A stretch of 64,000 nt of DNA, from positions 1-64,000 of the forward strand of contig NZ_BMTD01000032.1 of assembly GCF_014649495.1 (NCBI RefSeq). Reading direction: 5' to 3'. A program made the position numbers and the translations under genes. Under the pieces are notes generated by a model. It was not told the origin of the DNA, made no database searches, and was given only the letters and a program-made list of their open reading frames with translations. The DNA is from Streptomyces filipinensis. Lineage in GTDB: Bacteria > Actinomycetota > Actinomycetes > Streptomycetales > Streptomycetaceae. Below, one piece after another: positions 58,601 through 64,000 of the stretch; within the stretch, counting starts at the first letter, position 1; each line of letters opens with the position of its first letter.

Positions 58601-60561
58601 GTGGCGTCGGCGATGTCGAGGCCGGTGACGACCTCGGTGACCGTGCGCAGCCCGGTGGCGAGTTCGTCGAGCCGCGCGGCGACGGGCCGGGCCGCGGCGA
58701 CCGTCTCGATCCCGGCCGCCTCGGCGACGAGCCGCTCGACCTCCGCCTGCTGGCCGGCGAAGGCGTCGTCGCGGGCCAGGTACGCCACCGCGCGCCGGCC
58801 GAAGGCCGCGAGGTCGGACTCGGCGTCGGCGGCCAGCGACGCCACCCGGGCGGCGTCGACGTACCGCAGCTCGCGCAGGGTCAGCACATGCCCGTGCGCC
58901 TGCCGCAGTTCGGTCAGCCCGCGCACCCAGGCGGCGGCCTCGCGCGGGGCCTCGCCGCGCAGCCGGCGCACCACGCCGGCGATCCGCTCGGCGGCCTCGT
59001 CGAGGGCGTCCGCGGCCTGCCGGGTCAGCTCCCGCACGGTCTCGAACTCGCCCAGCACCTGGTCGGCGGTGCTCCGGACCGCGCCCAACGGCTCGGCCAG
59101 CGTGCCGAGTTCGGGTTCGGTGAGCCAGTGGTGGGCGTCGGCGGCCCGCACGCAGGCCGCCACCAGCGCCCGGTAGCCCTCGCTCGTCTCGATGCCGTCG
59201 GTGACCAGCCGGGCCACGGACAGACAGTCGGCGAGGCCGCGCACGAGGTCCGCGTTGCCGACCCGGGCGAGCGCGCCGGTGCCGGTGCGCAGGGCGGCGG
59301 CGTGGGTGTCGGAGACGTACGGCGAGGTCCACCACTGGACCGGGTGGGTGTGCCCGGGCTCGTCCCCGTCGGCGCGCAGCACGGCGAGCGCGCCGTCCTC
59401 GAAAAGGGCCCAGCCCCGGCACGACAGCGGAGTCGCGACCTCCTTGCGCAGGGTGTTGTACGACAGCAGCAGGGTCCGCTCCCCGGCGCGGGACCGGAAG
59501 GCGTACAGCACGTCCTCGCCGTTCGGCGCGCGCACCTCCCGCTCGAACTCCAGCCGCCGCACGTCGAGTTCGTACGACTTGTGCACGCCTCCGGCCAGAC
59601 AGTACCCGCCGGGGAAGACGACCCCCTGCTCCTCCGGCAGCCGCCGGCACGCCTGCCCGATGCCGTCCAGCCGGACGACGGTCCCGCAGAGCGTGTCGAA
59701 CACCAGGTACCGGTCGGCGTCCTCCTTGTACGGCCGCACCCGCAGCAGCACCAGTGGGCCGACGCGCGCGTGCCCGACGGCCGCGTCGGCGAGCGACTGC
59801 AGCGGCTCCTGGACGGGTTCCTCGTAGAGTTCCGCGCCGTCCGGGACGTGCACGGTGAGGGTGCCGCCGACGGTCGACACCCCGATCCCGCCGGGCACGG
59901 CGACGTACGGGCGCTGCCCCTCGCGCCGCAGGACGTGGTCCTCGCGGGTGGTCTCCGTCCAGGTCAGGTCCTGGGCCGGCGGGAAGACGTCGTCGCGGTC
60001 GCCGCGCGCGTCCAGGAACCGCGCCGACCGGCCGTCCTCGGTGACGGACCAGCGCAGGACGCGGACGTCCTCGGCCTTCTCGCCGGTGCGGAACACCGCC
60101 AGCAGCCGGCCGTCGACCAGGCGCAGCCGCAGCAGCCGGGCCTGCCGGTAGTACCGGTGCAGGGCGGTGAACTCGCGGACGAACCCCGGGTCGTCGAGCA
60201 GGCCGGGTACGGCGTCCTCGGGCAGCCGCGTGCCGTTCCGGCCGTACAGCCCGAACACGTCGGCCGCGACGACGTCGGCTCCGCCGGTACCGCCGCTTCC
60301 GCCGGTACCGCCGGTACCGCCGAAGAGGAGGGTGTCTCCCACGGCCACGATGTCGCCCGGGAGGCACGGGTGCCCGGTGCGGAGCCGGGCGGTGGCCGCG
60401 AGGTCCAGCCGCGCCGAGCCGAACTCCTCGGTCCGGCGGGCGTTGAGCGCGGTGGCCCTCCGGGCGAGCTCGGCCGCCTGCGCGGCAAGACGGTCACGGA
60501 GCACCTCGTAGGTACCGGCGTCCACGTCGGCGGGGGCCTGCGGCGCCTGAGCGGTGGCCAT
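55681..60561 (-). CDS. Giant DUF3686-type AAA+ ATPase ('DNA repair ATPase')
   Basis: 1626 residues from ATG at 60561. The N-terminal half (about 1-480) is the DUF3686 beta-propeller-like part (LRTGHPCLPGDIVAVGDTLL, RVLRWSVTEDGRSARFLDAR). Long coiled coils span about 490-830. The AAA+ module lies at about 1240-1480 with Walker A SPPGYGKTTLMEYVADRLGL (near 1262), Walker B LLYLDDIQHTSPELLQKF (near 1330) and MoxR-like sensor parts (CMSGNPYTESGERFRIPDML). The literature name refers to DNA repair, but the role is unproven. It follows the flotillin gene by 168 bases and ends in the micropeptide start codon. Confidence 0.88.
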   Translation of the reverse strand: MATAQAPQAPADVDAGTYEVLRDRLAAQAAELARRATALNARRTEEFGSARLDLAATARLRTGHPCLPGDIVAVGDTLLFGGTGGTGGSGGTGGADVVAADVFGLYGRNGTRLPEDAVPGLLDDPGFVREFTALHRYYRQARLLRLRLVDGRLLAVFRTGEKAEDVRVLRWSVTEDGRSARFLDARGDRDDVFPPAQDLTWTETTREDHVLRREGQRPYVAVPGGIGVSTVGGTLTVHVPDGAELYEEPVQEPLQSLADAAVGHARVGPLVLLRVRPYKEDADRYLVFDTLCGTVVRLDGIGQACRRLPEEQGVVFPGGYCLAGGVHKSYELDVRRLEFEREVRAPNGEDVLYAFRSRAGERTLLLSYNTLRKEVATPLSCRGWALFEDGALAVLRADGDEPGHTHPVQWWTSPYVSDTHAAALRTGTGALARVGNADLVRGLADCLSVARLVTDGIETSEGYRALVAACVRAADAHHWLTEPELGTLAEPLGAVRSTADQVLGEFETVRELTRQAADALDEAAERIAGVVRRLRGEAPREAAAWVRGLTELRQAHGHVLTLRELRYVDAARVASLAADAESDLAAFGRRAVAYLARDDAFAGQQAEVERLVAEAAGIETVAAARPVAARLDELATGLRTVTEVVTGLDIADATVRTAVLERIAEVLGGVNRARATLDGRRRTLQDREGRAEFAAETALLAQAVTAALTASGTPEECDDQLTAVLTRVEDLDGRFAEFDDFLGELAGRRTEIYEAFAARKQSLADARARRAEQLAVSAGRMLDTVGRRAATLADTDAVTTYFASDPLVAKVRRTADELRALGDSVRAEELDGRLKSARQEAARALRDRADLYAEDGRTLLLGGHRFAVNTQPLDLTLVPHGDGVAFAVTGTDYRAPVTDPDFAAYRPYWGRPLPSESPQVYRAEHLAARLLAEHGPAALAAADDLPDLVRRAAQEWYDEGYERGVHDHDATLVLRALLPLYEGAGTLRHEPAARAAAQLFWAHGTTDEDRTAWARRAVSLARARDAFGAVPAIGELERELAGAIEDWDARAAGGPAAAYLFEELTGGPEGFVLGATARALLDKFRHTGGSYGSELAGLTGLAARRQVVHAWLGAYAAATGTEAGPGELAEAVAAELCPGLPRYDGDAPLTAEAEGLLGTHPRVREGRLPLRVDEFLARTARFAAEDVPAFRAYQRRRSALVTAERDRLRLDDHRPRVMSAFVRNRLVDEVYLPLIGDSLARQLGTTGETKRTDTGGLLLLISPPGYGKTTLMEYVADRLGLMLVKVSGPALGHTVTSLDPADAPDATARREIEKINFALAAGNNTLLYLDDIQHTSPELLQKFIPLCDATRRVDGVWDGTPRTYDLRGKRFAVCMSGNPYTESGERFRIPDMLANRADVWNLGDVLTGKEDVFALSFVENALTANPVLAPLAARDHADLDVLVRLAAADPTARADRLSRPLPAAELDGVLAVLRHALAVRETLLKVNKTYIASAARSAGTRTEPPFRLQGSYRDMNTITQRLRPVMNDAEREAVVDDHYTAEAQTLTTGAEANLLKLAELRGTLDAGQAARWAEVKSAHVRARTLGGPEDDPLTRAVAALGLLADRVAAVESAIVRARTDTGRGER

Positions 60562-60627
60562 GGGGAGTGCGTTTCCCTTCGTGGGCGGGTGATGATGCGC
60601 CGTCGGACTACAGGAGCGTCGCCGGCT

Positions 60628-60675
60628 GCGGGTGCGCCGTGGCTGGTCGCGCGGTTCCCCGCGCCCCTACGGGGT
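60628..60675. repeat. Dispersed Streptomyces intergenic repeat
   Basis: GTGGCTGGTCGCGCGGTTCC then CCGCGCCCCTACGGGG is a copy of a short sequence found many times between genes in Streptomyces genomes (usual form GGTCGCGCAGTTCCCCGCGC). It lies in the gap between the ATPase and flotillin genes. It is likely a hairpin-forming or mobile-type repeat. Confidence 0.65.
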
Positions 60676-60729
60676 CGCCGAGCCGTCGGCCGTCGAGGCG
60701 CCCGGCAGGCGCACCCACCCCGGCTCGCC

Positions 60730-62886
60730 TCAGTTAGGGCTCACACTCCCGTTCAGGGCGGTCACCGGTGTGTCCGCGAGGCCCAGTTCACTCGCCCGGT
60801 CGAGGAGCTTCTGGAGCTGGCCCGCCTGCGGCCCACCGCCCTTGATCTGCTTCATCAGCAGCGCCGACACCGTCAGGTTCCGCACATCCGCCGTGCCGAC
60901 CGAGCCGAGGATGGTGCTCAGGTCCTCCGTGAAGCTGCCGGACCCGTCCAGCCAGGGCTTCACCAGCGCCTGCGCGGTCTGGGAGTGGTCGACGAACCCG
61001 TCCACCCCCTTGCCGAACGAGACGGCGGACACCAGCCGGTCGAAGAAGACGGACTCCCCGCCGACGATGTCGATGTCGGCGTGCTCCAGCCCGGTCGCGA
61101 GAACCGTCGCCTGCGCCTCGGCCACCTGCCGCTGGGTCTCCAGCCCGGCGAGCCGGATCTCCTTCTCCGCCTGCAGCCGCAGCCGGTACTCCTCGTGCCC
61201 GCGCGAGGCCTCGTCCAGCGCGGCCATCGCGGCGGCCTTCTCGGTCAGACCGGCGGCCTCGGCCTTCAGCTTCTCGCCGATGGCGGTGGCCTCCGCGAGC
61301 GCCTTCGCCCGGGTGCCCTCCGCCTCCGCCTTGAGCCGCGCCTCGGTGGCCTCCGCCGCGGCCCGCGCCCCGTCGGCCTCCGCGAGCCCCTTGGCCCTGG
61401 CACCCTCGGCCTCCGCGAGCGCCTTGGCCTGCGTGCCCTCGGCCTCGGCCCGCAGCCGTGCCTGGGTGGCCTCGGCCTCCGCGCGGCCGGCCTTGACGGT
61501 GACCTCGGCCTCCTTGTCGCGCACCTGCGCGGCGGCCAGCCCCTCGGCGGCGGCCTCGGCCTGGACGCCTTCGGCCAGCCGCAGCTTGGCCCGGGCGTCG
61601 AGGTCGGCGGTCTTCAACCGGGCCTCGGCGAGGGTGAGTTCCTCGGCGGCGCGGTGCGTGGCGGCCTGTTCCGCGGCCTCGGCGGCCTTGATGTCCTTGA
61701 CCAGCTTCTCCTGCGCCTCCGCCTCGGCGGCGATGACGAGGGCCTGCCGCTCCCGCTCGGCCTCCTCGACGACGCGCAGCTTCTTGATGGACTCCTCCTG
61801 CTCGGCGACCGTACGGTCCACCGCGACCCGCTCCCGGACGACCTCGGCGATCTCCCGCTTCTCCGCCTCGACCTCCTTGTCGGCGGCGATCCTGGTCAGC
61901 TGGGTCTCCCGCTCCCGGGCGATGACCTCCAGCAGCCGGTCCTTCTCGATGCGCTCGTTCTCGACGGCGATGACCCGCTCACGGTTCTTCGCGGCGACGG
62001 CGATCTCCCGGGCCTGGTTCTCCCGCTGTACGCCGAGCTGTTCCTCGGTGCGCAGGAAGGCGCCCTGCGCGCGCAGCCGCTCCTCCTCCACCACGCGGGC
62101 GGTCTCGGCCTCCTCGCGCGCCCGGGAGGTCTCGATCTCACGCTTCTGCTTGATCTCGGCGTCCGCCTGCCGGCGCTCCAGCTCCAGGATGGTCTCGCGC
62201 GCGTCGACGTTCTGCCGGGTGATCTCCTTCTGCTCGGTGCGCTGTGCCTCGTTGGTGCGCACGTGCTCGATCGCCGTCAGCTCGGTGATCTTGCGGATGC
62301 CCTGGGCGTCGAGGACGTTGGCCGGGTCGAGCTGGGTGAGCGGGGTCTGCTCCAGGTAGTCGATCGCGGCGTCCTCAAGGTGGTAGCCGTTGAGGTCGAT
62401 GCCGATCAACTCGATGATGTGGTAGCGGAGTTCCTCGCGCTTGGTGTAGAGGTCGGTGAAGTCCATCTGCTTACCGACGGTCTTCAGCGCCTCGGAGAAC
62501 TTCGCGTGGAACAGCTCCTGCAGCGTGTCCTGGTGGCTGGCGCGCTCGGTGCCCACGGTCTGGGCGACCTTGATGACGTCCGGGACGGTCTTGTTGACCT
62601 TGACGAAGAACAGGATCCGGATGTCGGCGCGGATGTTGTCGCGGCAGATCAGCCCGTCCCGGCCGGAGCGGCTGATCTCGATCGTCTTCACCGAGATGTC
62701 CATGACCTCGGCCTTGTGCAGGATCGGCAGCACGACCTGCCCGGTGAAGGACACGTCGACCCGCCGTGTCTTCGACACGATCAGGGCCTGGCTCTGGTCC
62801 ACCTTGCGGTACAGCCGGGAGAACGCGAGCACCGCGAGCACCACGACGAAGAGACAGACGGCGGCGAGCACGCCGAGCGCTTCCAT
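60730..62886 (-). CDS. Flotillin-family SPFH membrane protein
   Basis: 718 residues. An N-terminal membrane helix (about 5-25: GVLAAVCLFVVVLAVLAFS) is followed by the SPFH/band-7 domain (about 30-210: VDQSQALIVSKTRRVDVSFT, DNIRADIRILFFVKVNKTVP, DVIKVAQTVG), then a very long Glu/Ala-rich coiled coil (about 215-580) with EA repeats, and a C-terminal domain to NGSVSPN. Flotillins scaffold membrane microdomains. It heads the leftward group with the ATPase and the membrane peptide, so it may gather these at the membrane. No NfeD partner is seen. Confidence 0.92.
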   Translation of the reverse strand: MEALGVLAAVCLFVVVLAVLAFSRLYRKVDQSQALIVSKTRRVDVSFTGQVVLPILHKAEVMDISVKTIEISRSGRDGLICRDNIRADIRILFFVKVNKTVPDVIKVAQTVGTERASHQDTLQELFHAKFSEALKTVGKQMDFTDLYTKREELRYHIIELIGIDLNGYHLEDAAIDYLEQTPLTQLDPANVLDAQGIRKITELTAIEHVRTNEAQRTEQKEITRQNVDARETILELERRQADAEIKQKREIETSRAREEAETARVVEEERLRAQGAFLRTEEQLGVQRENQAREIAVAAKNRERVIAVENERIEKDRLLEVIARERETQLTRIAADKEVEAEKREIAEVVRERVAVDRTVAEQEESIKKLRVVEEAERERQALVIAAEAEAQEKLVKDIKAAEAAEQAATHRAAEELTLAEARLKTADLDARAKLRLAEGVQAEAAAEGLAAAQVRDKEAEVTVKAGRAEAEATQARLRAEAEGTQAKALAEAEGARAKGLAEADGARAAAEATEARLKAEAEGTRAKALAEATAIGEKLKAEAAGLTEKAAAMAALDEASRGHEEYRLRLQAEKEIRLAGLETQRQVAEAQATVLATGLEHADIDIVGGESVFFDRLVSAVSFGKGVDGFVDHSQTAQALVKPWLDGSGSFTEDLSTILGSVGTADVRNLTVSALLMKQIKGGGPQAGQLQKLLDRASELGLADTPVTALNGSVSPN

Positions 62887-63035
62887 GACACACGTCCTTG
62901 CGTCAGACGATGAGATACGGAGCCCCCCGGGGCTGCGATGCCGGACGTCCGGCGGACCTCGTCAGGCGTCCGGCACCCGCAACCCTCCGTAGTGCTCCCC
63001 GGAGGAGATGGTGCGGCAGGGCGAACACCCGCGCA

Positions 63036-63065
63036 TTGCCGGTTTCCGGCAGTGTTCACTAGGGT
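63036..63065 (+). promoter_or_regulatory. Candidate promoter of the PucR gene
   Basis: TTGCCG (63036-63041) and TAGGGT (63060-63065) are 18 bases apart, a fair HrdB-type match. The predicted start near 63072 gives a leader of about 60 bases. The spacer includes CCGG..CCGG inverted repeats (TTGCCGGTTTCCGGCAG). Confidence 0.5.
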
Positions 63066-63131
63066 CTGCATGCCGGACACGCGCTAAGAAAGCGTCACCG
63101 GCACGTCAAGACCACGGGGGACGGGGCAGGC

Positions 63132-64000
63132 GTGGGGGACCAGCACGGCACGAGCGGCATACCCGAGCACTATCTGGACGGCTTCGCCGGAACGCTGACC
63201 GAGGTCGCGGCCACCAGCCGGCGGCTGACCAGGGAGGAGCTGAAGACCCGGCGGACCCTGGGCGAGCAGGCCGCCGACGCGGGGCACGGACTGCGCGCGC
63301 TGGTCGTCGCCCACCTGGCCGCCGCCCGCGCCGCCTGGCCGGCCGTGCCCGGCTCGGCCGAGAGCAGCCTCGCCACACTGGCCGCCGTGGAGCAGGCGAT
63401 CGACGCGTTCGCCGAGGGCTACGAGCGCGCCCAGCGGCTCACCGTGCGCCGCGAGGAGGCCGCGCGCCGGGAGTTCATCGACGACCTGCTGTACGGCCGC
63501 AGTGACCTCGGCCGGCTCGCCGAGCGCGCGGAGCGGTTCGGCCTGCGCCTGTCCCGGGCCCACGCGGTGGCCGTCGCCGAGGGGCCGGCCCCCTGCGTCG
63601 AGGGCGGTCCGGTCGCCCGCCGGGTCGAGGCCGCCGTGCTCGCCCGCTTCGACTCCCGCAGCTTCCTGCTCACCACCAAGAGCGGCCGGCTGCTGTGCGT
63701 CGCACCCGGCGACGAGGACGAGGTCCTGCTCCACTTCGCCCAGCAGGCGTACGCGGCGATGGGCGCCGCCGACACGGCACCGCGGATCGCGATCGGCCGC
63801 CCGCAGCACGGCGCCGGCGGGGTCGTGCAGTCGTACGAGGAGGCCCTCGCCGCGCTGGAGATGGCGGCCCGCCTGGATCTGGCCGGGCCGGTGCTGCGCG
63901 CCGCCGACCTGCTCGTCTACCCGGTGCTGACGCGGGACCGGCAGGCCCTGGTCGACCTGGTGTCGCACACCCTCGGCCCGCTGACCGGGGCCCGCGGCGG
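63132..64000 (+). CDS. PucR/CdaR-type transcriptional regulator (3' end outside window)
   Basis: From GTG at 63132; 289 codons visible. The N-terminal segment (about 1-115) is a helical RsbT-like domain (LRALVVAHLAAARAAWPAVP, FAEGYERAQRLTVRREEAAR), then a GGDEF-like CdaR domain (about 130-290: EFIDDLLYGRSDLGRLAERA, LLTTKSGRLLCVAPGD, IAIGRPQHGAGGVVQSYEEA) and the beginning of the HTH region (VLTRDRQALVDLVSHTLGPL). The C-terminal helix-turn-helix is outside the window. It is divergent from the flotillin gene and may regulate it. Confidence 0.88.
   Translation, partial: MGDQHGTSGIPEHYLDGFAGTLTEVAATSRRLTREELKTRRTLGEQAADAGHGLRALVVAHLAAARAAWPAVPGSAESSLATLAAVEQAIDAFAEGYERAQRLTVRREEAARREFIDDLLYGRSDLGRLAERAERFGLRLSRAHAVAVAEGPAPCVEGGPVARRVEAAVLARFDSRSFLLTTKSGRLLCVAPGDEDEVLLHFAQQAYAAMGAADTAPRIAIGRPQHGAGGVVQSYEEALAALEMAARLDLAGPVLRAADLLVYPVLTRDRQALVDLVSHTLGPLTGARG

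Noticed and set aside
57922..62913. Very long plus-strand open frame opposite the ATPase and flotillin genes
   Set aside because: It is the antisense of two recognised genes, with Gly/Arg/Val-rich content typical of high-GC shadow frames and no domain.

Overview
The window reads as chromosomal DNA of a Streptomyces or very close relative. GC content is very high, almost every third codon position is G or C, GTG and TTG starts and 4-base gene overlaps are common, and the gene content is typical of the genus: secreted polysaccharide hydrolases, ECF sigma factors, a SpoIIE-type phosphatase, small DNA-binding proteins and PucR. No rRNA, intact tRNA, CRISPR array or polyketide/peptide synthase cluster is visible. 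The first gene (xylanase) and last gene (PucR regulator) run off the window.

Layout. 1-7.3 kb: plant-polymer hydrolysis and lipid desaturation. This holds a GH10 xylanase with a ricin lectin and a GH62 arabinofuranosidase module, a SigE-type ECF sigma factor overlapping a membrane protein with an external beta-rich domain, a secreted GH16 glucanase behind a clear promoter plus CebR-like operator, and a fatty-acid desaturase with its ferredoxin reductase. 7.8-17.5 kb: two copies of one module, (MerR-like), cold-shock protein, DEAD-box helicase, CBS-like protein, small conserved protein. Between them lie a structured-looking non-coding interval, a 3' fragment of a tRNA-Gly gene (an integration scar), and small regulatory-type proteins including a STAS protein and a shortened DUF5994 protein.

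17.7-30 kb: a ZIP metal transporter behind a possible iron box, a GH15 glycosidase, a leftward SDR/GMC oxidoreductase/cyclase group, a GAP-family membrane protein, a ferritin-like protein, a secreted HNH protein, and a large Cache-PAS-GAF-PP2C-HATPase sensor phosphatase. 30-36 kb: a Ser/Thr kinase divergent from an ECF sigma factor that is followed by two related secreted proteins; then a secreted Ig-like protein, an overlapping pair of winged-helix regulators, and a tiny secreted protein. 35.8-37.6 kb: insertion-sequence debris (IS1182-type transposase with a nonsense codon and a deletion) and inverted copies of a terminal-type repeat around a GNAT-like gene. 37.6-47 kb: a quinone-reductase-type enzyme and its divergent TetR regulator, an ECF41 sigma factor with its oxidoreductase partner, an MFS exporter with a GntR regulator, a frameshifted DUF4333 lipoprotein and a VOC protein.

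47-64 kb: the most unusual part. A tight leftward three-gene operon encodes a roughly 1720-residue caspase / Hsp90-type ATPase / winged-helix-repeat protein, a small Cys-rich protein and a three-pass membrane protein. This has the build of a nucleotide-dependent conflict (defence or suicide) system. Next to it a second leftward group encodes a flotillin, a 1626-residue DUF3686-type AAA ATPase and a 35-residue membrane peptide whose start codon overlaps the ATPase stop codon. A PucR-type regulator is divergent from the flotillin.
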